Assembly (NCBI RefSeq): GCF_023373525.1
Contig: NZ_CP097218.1
Span: forward strand, 2,418,001 to 2,482,000
Direction: 5' to 3'
Length of the DNA stretch: 64,000 bases
Source of the DNA: Brachybacterium kimchii
GTDB lineage: Bacteria > Actinomycetota > Actinomycetes > Actinomycetales > Dermabacteraceae
Shown here: one piece after another, positions 7,218 to 14,859 of the stretch
Numbering within the stretch: the stretch's first letter is position 1
How the letters are laid out: every line of letters begins with the position of its first letter
The notes under the pieces: generated by a model
What the model was told of the DNA's origin: nothing
Seen by the model: only the letters and a program-made list of their open reading frames with translations
Databases searched by the model: none
Position numbers and translations under genes: made by a program

Positions 7218-8498
7218 GTGGACACGCACATCGAGAACCCCTTCCATGCCGACCTCCGGCCGGACACGGAGGCCTCGCCCCGGGGACGCCGCGCCGTTCC
7301 TCAGCCGTACGACGCGGTGCTGCTGGCGTCCTTCGGCGGTCCCGAGGGACAGGACGACGTGATGCCGTTCCTGCGCAACGTCACCCGCGGCCGCGGCATC
7401 CCCGACGAGCGGCTCGCGGAGGTCGGCGAGCACTACCGGGCGCTCGGCGGGCGCTCCCCCATCAACGAGCAGAACCGTCGCCTGCTCGCGGCGCTGCGGA
7501 CGGAGCTCGGCGAGCGGGGCATCACGGTGCCCGTGCACTGGGGCAACCGGAACTGGACCCCGACCATGCGCGAGGCCGTCGAGCGGCTGCGCGAGGAGGG
7601 GCATCGTCGCGTACTGGCGATCGCGACCAGCGCCTACTCGTCCTACTCCTCGTGCCGGCAGTACCGCGAGGACGTGGCCGGCGCTCTCGTCGAGACCGGC
7701 ATGCTGGGCCGGATGCGGATCGACAAGGTGCGGCCGTACTTCGATCACCCGGGGTTCCTCGACCCCTTCGTCGAGCACCTGGCGGAGGCCCTGGCGACCC
7801 TGGAGCGCCGGGGCACGCCGCGTGAGCGCGTGCAGGTGCTGTTCACGACGCACTCGATCCCGCTCGCCATGGCCACGGCCTCCGGACCCGCCGAGGAGGG
7901 GCACGGGACGCCCGGCGGCTGGTACGTCGCCCAGCACGAGGCCGCCTGCCGGTACGTCATGGAGAGGGCCGAGGGGGACACCCCGGCCTCCCCCGCCCCG
8001 ACCTCCCCCGTCCCGTGGCGGCTCGTCTTCCAGTCGCGCTCCGGCCCGCCGCAGGTGCCGTGGCTCGAGCCCGACGTCAACGACGCGATCCGGGAGATCG
8101 CCCGCGCGGGTGCCGCGGACGCGGTGGTGCTGGTGCCCATCGGCTTCGTCAGCGACCACGTCGAGGTGATCTGGGACCTCGACACCGAGGCCGCGCAGAC
8201 CGCACAGGAGGAGGGGCTCGCGTGCCTCCGCCTGCCGACGCCCGGCACCGACGCGCGCTTCGTCGCCGCCCTCGCCGACCTCGTCGAGGAGCGGATGCGC
8301 GAGGACGCGCCGCGCCGCTGCGCGACGGACTTCGGGGGTACGGCCGACGTGTGCGGGACCGCCTGCTGCCTGTCCGGGAGCGCCAGGGCCAGCGCGCGCC
8401 CGACCACCTCGGCCCTGGACTCCGCGGCGGATGCGCGCGCGGCGCTCGGGCAGGAGGGCGTCGCCCGGGCGCTCGAGGGAAGTGGGGCGCAGGCATGA
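7218..8498 (+). CDS. cpfC: Ferrochelatase (coproporphyrin ferrochelatase type)
   Basis: Inserts ferrous iron into coproporphyrin III in the actinobacterial coproporphyrin-dependent haem pathway. Chelatase hallmarks: YDAVLLASFGGPEG at the N-terminus, FTTHSIP near the active-site histidine, RSGPPQVPWLEPDVND, and VLVPIGFVSDHVEVIWDLD. A C-terminal cysteine cluster (C-x11-C-x3-CC, within RRCATDFGGTADVCGTACC) is consistent with the [2Fe-2S] site of many actinobacterial ferrochelatases. The protein is 426 residues, with a short Pro/Ala/Thr insert (near 7980-8010) and a variable Ala-rich tail. The frame is open upstream, but GTG at 7218 has ACGGAGG just before it. Its stop overlaps the next gene (ATGA). 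Confidence 0.88.
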   Translation: MDTHIENPFHADLRPDTEASPRGRRAVPQPYDAVLLASFGGPEGQDDVMPFLRNVTRGRGIPDERLAEVGEHYRALGGRSPINEQNRRLLAALRTELGERGITVPVHWGNRNWTPTMREAVERLREEGHRRVLAIATSAYSSYSSCRQYREDVAGALVETGMLGRMRIDKVRPYFDHPGFLDPFVEHLAEALATLERRGTPRERVQVLFTTHSIPLAMATASGPAEEGHGTPGGWYVAQHEAACRYVMERAEGDTPASPAPTSPVPWRLVFQSRSGPPQVPWLEPDVNDAIREIARAGAADAVVLVPIGFVSDHVEVIWDLDTEAAQTAQEEGLACLRLPTPGTDARFVAALADLVEERMREDAPRRCATDFGGTADVCGTACCLSGSARASARPTTSALDSAADARAALGQEGVARALEGSGAQA

Positions 8499-10117
8499 GC
8501 GACGCCGGACGGACCCGGCGCGTCCTCGTCACGGGCGCCACCGGCTACGTGGGCAGTCGGCTCGTGCCCTGCCTGCTCGAGGAGCGGCTGACGGTGCGCG
8601 TGGCCGGCCGCAGCGCCGAGCGGCTGCGTGCGCGTCCGTGGTCGGGCGAGGTCGAGATCGCGGTGACGGATCTCGACGACCGCGCGGCCGTGCGCCGCGC
8701 CCTCGCGGATGTCGACGCGGTCGTGTTCCTCGTGCACGCGATGGGCGGGGGCCGCGGCTACCAGGAGCGCGAGGCGCGGATGGCGCGGATCATGGCCGAG
8801 GAGGCGCAGCGCGCCGGCGTCGGCCGGATCGTCTATCTCTCCGGGCTGCATCCGCGCTCCCAGGAGCTCAGCGAGCACATGGCCTCGCGGGAGCGGGTCG
8901 CGCGGATCCTGCGCGAGGGCGAGGTCCCCACGCTCGTGCTGGAGGCGGCGACCGTGATCGGCGCGGGATCGGCGAGCTTCGAGATCATCCGGCACCTGGC
9001 CGAGCGGCTGCCGGTGATGCCCGCCCCGAGCTGGGTGCACAACCGCATCGAACCGGTCGCGATCACCGACGTGCTGCACCACCTGACCCGCGCCGTCGTC
9101 GTCCCCGAGCCCGTCTCGGGAACGTTCGGGCTGGGCAGCGGCGAGCGCGAGCTGCGCTTCGCCGACCTGCTCGAGGAGTACGCGCAGGAGGCCGGTCTGC
9201 CGCGTCGCCGCGTGTTCGCGCTGCCGCTGCCGGCGCCGCTGCTGTCGGGACTGTGGATCGGGCTGGTCACCCCGGTGCCGCTCGCGATCGCGGTGCCGCT
9301 CGCGCAGTCGATGCGCCACGAGGCGATCACGCACCATCCCCTCGCCGAGGAGGTCCTGGGGTCCCCGCCCGGCGGGCCCCTCCCCTACCGCCGGGCGGTG
9401 CGCGCCGCCCTGGAGGCGCAGAAGTCGGGCGATCTCGCCTCGAGCTGGGACGACGACGCGGCGGCCGCGCGCGGGCCCGAGGCGCCGCTGCCGGAGGACC
9501 CCGACTGGGCGGGGCACACGGTGTTCACCGACGTGCGCGAGCGACGGGCCGAGGGCGTCGACCCGGCCGCGATATGGCAGGTCATCGAGGGGATCGGCGG
9601 CGCGTCCGGCTGGTACTCCACTCCCCTGCTGTGGTCGCTGCGCGGGCTGGCGGACAGGCTCGTCGGCGGCCCCGGACTGCGCCGCGGCCGACGGGACCCG
9701 TGGCACCTGCGCGCGGGCGACGCGGTGGACTGGTGGCGCGTGGAGAAGGTCGAGCCGGGACGGCTGCTCACCCTGCGCGCGGAGATGCGGATGACCGGGC
9801 GGGCCTGGCTGCAGCTGGGCGTCGAGGGGACCGACGGGGGCGAGGGGCCCGACGAGAGCGACGGGGCCGTGTACCGGCAGCGGGCGGTCTACTTCCCCGA
9901 CGGGCTGCTGGGACGGCTGTACTGGTGGGGCATCTCGCCGTTCCACGCGCTGGTGTTCCCCTCGATGGCGCGCAACATCATCGCGGCCGCGAGACGGCAG
10001 CAGGGTCTGGGCCAGGACCGTCGGGGAGCGGAGGGATCGGGGCCGACGCGCGGCCGCTCCGCTCTCAGGACCCGAGCAGCCCGATCGCGAGATAGCCGGC
10101 GCAGAGGGCGCCGATGA
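8495..10117 (+). CDS. NAD(P)-binding SDR-like protein with DUF2867 domain
   Basis: A 540-residue protein. The N-terminus is an atypical short-chain dehydrogenase/NmrA-like Rossmann fold (VLVTGATGYVGSRLVPCLL, then VFLVHAMGG and IVYLSGLHP). The C-terminal third is a DUF2867-type ligand-binding domain (WYSTPLLWSLRGLADRLVGG, WWRVEKVEPGRLLTLRAEMR). The substrate is unknown. It is translationally coupled to ferrochelatase (ATGA), so a haem or redox role is possible but unproven. The last 53 bases overlap the 3' end of the convergent DUF202 gene, and the final 40 residues are Arg/Gly-rich and look non-conserved. The frame is open upstream to 8015; the ATG at 8495 directly precedes the Rossmann motif. 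Confidence 0.8.
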   Translation: MSDAGRTRRVLVTGATGYVGSRLVPCLLEERLTVRVAGRSAERLRARPWSGEVEIAVTDLDDRAAVRRALADVDAVVFLVHAMGGGRGYQEREARMARIMAEEAQRAGVGRIVYLSGLHPRSQELSEHMASRERVARILREGEVPTLVLEAATVIGAGSASFEIIRHLAERLPVMPAPSWVHNRIEPVAITDVLHHLTRAVVVPEPVSGTFGLGSGERELRFADLLEEYAQEAGLPRRRVFALPLPAPLLSGLWIGLVTPVPLAIAVPLAQSMRHEAITHHPLAEEVLGSPPGGPLPYRRAVRAALEAQKSGDLASSWDDDAAAARGPEAPLPEDPDWAGHTVFTDVRERRAEGVDPAAIWQVIEGIGGASGWYSTPLLWSLRGLADRLVGGPGLRRGRRDPWHLRAGDAVDWWRVEKVEPGRLLTLRAEMRMTGRAWLQLGVEGTDGGEGPDESDGAVYRQRAVYFPDGLLGRLYWWGISPFHALVFPSMARNIIAAARRQQGLGQDRRGAEGSGPTRGRSALRTRAARSRDSRRRGRR

Positions 10118-10493
10118 CGAGCACGGCCGCGGTGCCGGCGAGCATCGGCAGGCCTCCGCGGACCAGGATGCCCTGGCCGCGCAGGCTGTGGTGGGCGCGG
10201 CGGTAGCCGGTCGCGGCGAGCGCATACGCGAGGACGGCGAGGGCCGCACCGATCACGCCGGCGACGACCGCGAGGATCCCCATCGCCCCGACGGTGAAGC
10301 GCATGCCCACGAGGCTCGCGACCCCGAAGGCGAGGCAGGTGCGGCGCCAGGCGAGCAGCGTCCGCTCGGGCTGCAGCCCCTTGTCGAAGACGGCGTCGGG
10401 CTCGACGGGCGGGGGCCCTGCCGGCCCGCCCGACCCGCCGGACGCGCCGGACGCGCCGGACCCCTCGGGCCCATCGGACGGATCTCGACTCAC
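10065..10493 (-). CDS. DUF202 small membrane protein (second of a pair)
   Basis: 142 residues, starting at a GTG that overlaps the stop of the preceding DUF202 gene (GTGA). The N-terminal 40 residues are Gly/Ala/Ser/Pro-rich. The DUF202 signature PERTLLAWRRTCLAFGVASL follows, then three hydrophobic segments. Known family members are small inner-membrane proteins without an assigned biochemical function. It is the last gene of the FGE-DUF202-DUF202 operon and overlaps the convergent SDR/DUF2867 gene by 53 bp. Confidence 0.8.
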   Translation of the reverse strand: MSRDPSDGPEGSGASGASGGSGGPAGPPPVEPDAVFDKGLQPERTLLAWRRTCLAFGVASLVGMRFTVGAMGILAVVAGVIGAALAVLAYALAATGYRRAHHSLRGQGILVRGGLPMLAGTAAVLVIGALCAGYLAIGLLGS

Positions 10494-10852
10494 GCGTACA
10501 GCCCGATCGTGACCAGGGCGGCCGCGACGACGACGCCGATCACCAGGATCCCGCCGACGGCGAGGCCCGGCAGCGGGGTGCCGGCGCGCAGCGACTTCTC
10601 GGTCGCCTTCCATCCCAGCCAGGCCTGGACGGCGGCGAGGGTGCCGAGCGCGAGGAACACGATCGAGGCGGCGGCGCGCCAGCCCACGGCCTCGGGCAGG
10701 GCGAGCGCCTCGAGGGCGAAGGCTCCGGCGTACATCGCGAGCGCCGTGCGCAGCCAGGCCAGGAAGGTGCGCTCGTTGGCGAGGCTGAAGCGGGGATCGG
10801 GCTCGTCCCCGTCGCGGTAGACGGAGGCGGGGAAGCGGCGCGGGGCGGTCAT
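10490..10852 (-). CDS. DUF202/YidH-family membrane protein
   Basis: 120 residues with the family signature RFSLANERTFLAWLRTALAM followed by three membrane helices (about residues 35-55, 60-80 and 98-118). The start overlaps the stop of the formylglycine-generating enzyme by four bases, and its own stop overlaps the next DUF202 gene, so all three are coupled. It differs clearly in sequence from its neighbour, so the two may form a hetero-oligomer. Function is unknown. Confidence 0.85.
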   Translation of the reverse strand: MTAPRRFPASVYRDGDEPDPRFSLANERTFLAWLRTALAMYAGAFALEALALPEAVGWRAAASIVFLALGTLAAVQAWLGWKATEKSLRAGTPLPGLAVGGILVIGVVVAAALVTIGLYA

Positions 10853-11940
10853 GCGGTGGCCTTTCCGGGGGCGGTGTCGGTCGGGGCGGCGGAGGCAGGG
10901 GCGGCGAGGGCGACGGTCCGGAAGCCGGCGTTGCCCATCGACGAGTCGGGGGTGTTCTGGGAGCGGGCGGAGTTGCGGTAGCGGTTGCAGTAGGAGATGT
11001 GGCAGAGGTAGCTGCCGCCGCGCAGGAGCCGTGCCTGCCCCTCCTCGGGTCCGGTGGGGTCGTGGACGGCGCCGTCGGCGTCCCTCTCCACGCCGGGCCG
11101 ACGGTACGTCGCGGGGTGGAAGAAGTCCTCGCACCACTCCCACACGTTGCCGACGCTCTGGAAGAGCCCGTATCCGTTGGGGGCGAAGGCGCGTACCGGG
11201 GCGGTGGTGAGGAAGCCGTCCTCGCGCGTGTTCGCGCGCGGGAAGTCGCCCTGCCAGATGTTCGCGCGCCAGCCGCCGCGGTCGGCGTCGCCGCCGGTGT
11301 CCGGCTCCTCGTCGCCCCACGGGTACTTGGCGCCCTCGAGGCCGCCGCGGGAGGCGTACTCCCATTCGGCCTCGGTGGGCAGACGTCGGCCCGCCCACGC
11401 GCAGTACGCCTTGGCGTCGTTCCAGCTCACGTGCACCACGGGGTGGTCGCCGAGACCGTCGATGCTCGAGCGCCTGCCGCCCGGATGCCGCCAGTCGGCA
11501 CCCTGGACGCCGGCCCACCAGGGCGTCCCGGAGGCGGGACCCATGATGTCGGCGTCGTCGGCCGCGATCGCGAGGTGGAAGACCGCGGAGTAGCCGAAGG
11601 TCTCGGCTTCGGTCCGGTGGCCGGTCGCCTCGACGAAGCGAGCGAAGTCGGCGTTGGTGACGGTCGTGGCATCGATGTCGAAGGCGCTGATCGAGACGGG
11701 GTGGCGCGGCACTTCGCCGTCGGCCCGGTTCCTGTCGCCGGAGGAGTCGCCCATGGTGAAGGTGCCGGCGGGGATCCGGGCCTGAGGGATGCCGTGGCGG
11801 GAGGCTGGATTCTGGGCGACGTCGGTCGCGCCCGAGAAGCGGGGCACCGAGGGCGCGGGCTCCGGCGGCGCGCTCGCGAGCTCGAGGCTCTCGCGCTCCG
11901 GCATGCCGCAGCCGCATCCGCATCCCGTGTGCTCGCTCAT
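10849..11940 (-). CDS. Formylglycine-generating enzyme (sulfatase activator)
   Basis: SUMF1/FGE-type oxidase that converts the active-site Cys of sulfatases to formylglycine using O2 and copper. Seen: IPAGTFTMGD, the FGE-sulfatase fold blocks VVHVSWNDAKAYCAWAGRRLPTEAEWEYA and GNVWEWCEDFF (separate blocks), and the C-terminal active site LLRGGSYLCHISYCNRYR with both catalytic/copper-binding cysteines (about 313 and 318), then ARSQNTPDSSMGNAGFR. The N-terminus has an odd CxCxCxC motif (HTGCGCGCGMPE). No signal peptide, so cytoplasmic. I chose the ATG at 11940 over 11976 because GGAGAGGAG stands four bases upstream. It leads an operon with two DUF202 genes and lies beside three sulfatases whose motifs it would modify. 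Confidence 0.92.
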   Translation of the reverse strand: MSEHTGCGCGCGMPERESLELASAPPEPAPSVPRFSGATDVAQNPASRHGIPQARIPAGTFTMGDSSGDRNRADGEVPRHPVSISAFDIDATTVTNADFARFVEATGHRTEAETFGYSAVFHLAIAADDADIMGPASGTPWWAGVQGADWRHPGGRRSSIDGLGDHPVVHVSWNDAKAYCAWAGRRLPTEAEWEYASRGGLEGAKYPWGDEEPDTGGDADRGGWRANIWQGDFPRANTREDGFLTTAPVRAFAPNGYGLFQSVGNVWEWCEDFFHPATYRRPGVERDADGAVHDPTGPEEGQARLLRGGSYLCHISYCNRYRNSARSQNTPDSSMGNAGFRTVALAAPASAAPTDTAPGKATA

Positions 11941-12190
11941 CGAGCTCCTCTCCTCCGTGGCTCGCGCCGTCTCCATCCGTCCCCGATCTTCTCAGGTCCG
12001 GCGAGGTCCGAGAGGAACCGGCCCACGACTCGTGTGCGCACGCGGACCGCGGCCTCGTGCAGAACCCGTTGTGCGCCATGTCACGTGCCGTCGCGCTGCG
12101 AGCCCACCCTCGCGGCTGGCCTGCTCTTTTCCAGGTCTCGGCGTTCACGGGAAGCCGTCCCGCCGCGCTTTCGCGGCCACCGGGGCGAGA

Positions 12191-12226
12191 CCTCAAACCT
12201 TTGAGGATTCCCCTCAAACGGTTGAG
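12191..12226. promoter_or_regulatory. Tandem LacI-type operators upstream of the symporter-lacI-sulfatase operon
   Basis: Two related palindromes: cctcaaacctttgagg (12191-12206, 7-bp arms) and ctcaaacggttgag (12213-12226, CG centre, one mismatched pair). Their centres are 21 bp apart, two helical turns, so two dimers would sit on one DNA face. They lie 70-105 bp before the symporter ATG in the 355-bp space between divergent FGE and symporter genes. A CG-centred inverted repeat is the classic LacI/GalR operator form, and a LacI gene is second in the operon. I see nothing else definable in the rest of 11941-12295. Confidence 0.65.
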
Positions 12227-12295
12227 TCCCTAGCGTCGGTCCGGAGTCGCCGACAGCTCGAGCGACCTGCCCTTGAACGTGCTCGAAGGAGAGCC

Positions 12296-13726
12296 ATGTC
12301 CACCTCCGCAGAACTCGCATCCCGATCCCTCCCAGCGACTCCCCGCCCCTTCGGGGCACGGGACCGGATCGGCTACATGTTCGGCGACCTCGGGAACGAC
12401 TTCACGTTCCTCCTCGCGTCGTCGTACCTGATGATCTACTTCACGAACGTCGCGGGCCTCTCCGCGGCCCACGTCGGACTGCTCTTCCTCATCGCACGGT
12501 TCATCGATGCCTTCACCGACATCGGTTGGGGTCGATTCCTGGATCGCCACACCCCTGGGCGCAATGGTCGCTTCCGCCCGTGGATCGGGAGGATGGCGAT
12601 CCCCGTCGCCATCGCGAGCTCCCTGATGTACGTCCCGTTCACGAGCGGGTGGGACTACGGGCTGAAGCTCGCCTACGCGGGGGTGACCTATCTGCTGTGG
12701 GGCTCGGTCTTCTACACCACCACGAACATCGCCTACGGCTCCATGGCCTCCGTGCTCACGATCGTGCCCGTGGAGCGGGCCTCCCTCTCCGTGTTCCGAG
12801 GCATCGGGGCCAACAGCGCCGGGCTCCTCGTCTCACTGGTGCCACCGCTGTTCATCTACGCGATGGTCGACGGCTCGTCCGAGCTCCAGCCGGGACGGCT
12901 CTTCGCGGTGGCCGTCGTCTTCTCCCTGCTGGCCGCGCTCTGGTACGTCCTGTGCTGGGCGAACACCGCCGAGCGGGTCGCCGCGCCGACGCAGGGCATC
13001 GAGAAGCCCGGCCTGCTCGCGCTCTTCCGCTCCCTCGCCAGCAGCCGGCCCCTGCTCTCGCTGATCGCGGCCAACATCCTGATCATGCTGGCCTCGCTCC
13101 TGGTCGGCACCATGGCCGCCTACCTGTGGCTCTACCACTTCAACAACGGCGCGCTCTCCGGTCCGGCGCAGCTCACGTCGTTCCTCCCGGGCCTCCTGCT
13201 CTCGGTCGTCGCAGCACGGCTCGCCGCCCGATTCGGCAAGAAGGAGGTCGTGACCTTCGCGCTCCTCGGCGCGGGCGTCCTCTACGTCCTCCTGTCCCTG
13301 CTGCACATCTCCGATCCGTGGGTCTTCATCGGCCTGATGTTCGTCGCGGGCTTCGGCCTGGGCTTCTACAACCTTCTGATCTGGGCCCTCATCGGGGACA
13401 TCATCGATGCCGAGGAGGTGCGCAGCGGGCACCGCGACGACGGCACGGTGTACGCCGTGAACACGTGGGCGCGCAAGGTGGGCCAGGCCGTCGCCGGCGG
13501 CCTGGGCGGGTTCGCCCTGTCCGCGGTCGGATTCCGCTCCGCGTCGTCCGCCCAGTCGTCCTCCACGATCGACGGCATCTACATGGTCTCGACCCTCGTC
13601 CCCGGCCTCCTGTACATCGCGGCCGCGCTGATACTGCTGGTGCTCTACCCGCTCGGCCGCCGGAAGGTCCAGGAGAACGTCTCCGTGCTCGCCGAGCGTC
13701 GCGCCGCGAACGACGAGGTGATCTGA
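12296..13726 (+). CDS. GPH-family (MelB-like) sugar:cation symporter
   Basis: A 476-residue major-facilitator protein of the glycoside-pentoside-hexuronide:cation symporter family with about 12 membrane segments. Family features are the N-terminal GYMFGDLGNDFTFLLASSY, the loop RFIDAFTDIGWGRFLDRH (the conserved D-rich cation/sugar site) and GRFRPWI. These transporters carry sugars or uronides, so a sulfated or desulfated glycoside is a reasonable cargo here (inference). AAGGAG stands a few bases before the ATG at 12296; the longer upstream frame is not needed. The stop overlaps the lacI start (TGATG). Confidence 0.88.
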   Translation: MSTSAELASRSLPATPRPFGARDRIGYMFGDLGNDFTFLLASSYLMIYFTNVAGLSAAHVGLLFLIARFIDAFTDIGWGRFLDRHTPGRNGRFRPWIGRMAIPVAIASSLMYVPFTSGWDYGLKLAYAGVTYLLWGSVFYTTTNIAYGSMASVLTIVPVERASLSVFRGIGANSAGLLVSLVPPLFIYAMVDGSSELQPGRLFAVAVVFSLLAALWYVLCWANTAERVAAPTQGIEKPGLLALFRSLASSRPLLSLIAANILIMLASLLVGTMAAYLWLYHFNNGALSGPAQLTSFLPGLLLSVVAARLAARFGKKEVVTFALLGAGVLYVLLSLLHISDPWVFIGLMFVAGFGLGFYNLLIWALIGDIIDAEEVRSGHRDDGTVYAVNTWARKVGQAVAGGLGGFALSAVGFRSASSAQSSSTIDGIYMVSTLVPGLLYIAAALILLVLYPLGRRKVQENVSVLAERRAANDEVI

Positions 13727-14763
13727 TGGCACGCCCGACCCTGAAGGATGTCGCCCGGAGGGCGGGAGTATCGGTCTCCACGGTGTCCTACGCCCTCAAC
13801 GACACCTCCCGCGTGCAGCTGTCCGCGGAGACTCGCGGCCGCGTGCGGCGCATCGCCAAGGAGCTCGGATACACGCCGAACCTCTTCGCGCGCTCCCTGC
13901 AGGCGAGGTCCAGCAGGACGATCGGCGTCGTGGTGAGCAAGCCCCTGACCAACCCCCGCTACGCGGCGATCGTCCATGGCACGGGCACTGCGCTGATGGA
14001 TCGGGGCCTGCGCATGACGGTCCTCCCCCGGCCGGACGTCAGCGGCTATCTGGACGACTGCCGAAGCGGCTTCCTCGAGGGCATCATCTTCGTGGGCCAC
14101 GACGACGTCACGGTTCCCCAGGAGCTCGTCGACGCCGCGAGCGAAGGCCTCGCCCCGATGGTCGCCATCGACTGCGGCGCCTCGGACGCCGACACCCCCT
14201 TCTCGACCGTGGACTTCGACTACGAGCTCGGCACCGCATCGATGATCGAGCACCTGGCCGGGCGCGGGATCACCACCGTGCTCCATGTGCGGCCGGAGGT
14301 CTCGTCGAGGGCGGAGCGACTGAGGCAGATGGCGCTCATGCGCGTCCTGGGATCGCACGACCGCATCTCCCTGCAGGTCGTGAGCACCGGGCTGAAGGAC
14401 GCAGATCTCGCTGAGCTCGACGCCGCGGGCCAGCACGGAGACTACCTGCATCACCAGGCGGCGCGACTGACGGCAGCGCTCGAGGACGTCGATGAGCGGG
14501 CCGCGCGGGTCGCAGTGCTCTGCTCGTGGGGCGCGGACGTCGAGGTCGCGCTCAGCGTCGTCCAGCGCGTCGCTCCAGGGGCCACGGTGGCCGCCCTCGC
14601 CGGGGGCTGGCCGAGGGTCGAGGTCTGGCCCGGGCTCACCTACTCACGGCTCCCCCTCGAGGAGGCGGGCGAGACCGCGGCCCGTCTGCTGACCCAGGAG
14701 CTGACGCCCGACGCGCACCACGAGCACGTGCTCCTGCCGCCGGAGGCGCTGTCATCGTCCTGA
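13726..14763 (+). CDS. LacI-family transcriptional regulator
   Basis: 345 residues. The N-terminal LacI headpiece is textbook (LKDVARRAGVSVSTVSYALN, then LGYTPNLFARSLQ with the hinge helix), followed by a periplasmic-binding-protein-like effector domain. Overlapping by one base with the symporter gene and followed by a sulfatase, it most likely autoregulates the operon through the two palindromes near 12200. The inducer is probably a sugar taken up by the symporter or a product of sulfatase action (inference). Confidence 0.92.
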   Translation: MARPTLKDVARRAGVSVSTVSYALNDTSRVQLSAETRGRVRRIAKELGYTPNLFARSLQARSSRTIGVVVSKPLTNPRYAAIVHGTGTALMDRGLRMTVLPRPDVSGYLDDCRSGFLEGIIFVGHDDVTVPQELVDAASEGLAPMVAIDCGASDADTPFSTVDFDYELGTASMIEHLAGRGITTVLHVRPEVSSRAERLRQMALMRVLGSHDRISLQVVSTGLKDADLAELDAAGQHGDYLHHQAARLTAALEDVDERAARVAVLCSWGADVEVALSVVQRVAPGATVAALAGGWPRVEVWPGLTYSRLPLEEAGETAARLLTQELTPDAHHEHVLLPPEALSSS

Positions 14764-14859
14764 CCCGATCCTGCGTCGGACCGCAGTGACCGGACCTCGC
14801 GTCGCCCGTCTCATCCCTTCAGGCCATCCCGCACGACACCCAGCAAGGAGCAGCACCCC

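Noticed and set aside
8015..8494. Longer start for the SDR/DUF2867 protein (700 codons)
   Set aside because: The upstream part is Arg-rich antisense-like sequence overlapping ferrochelatase; the ATG at 8495 directly precedes the Rossmann motif.
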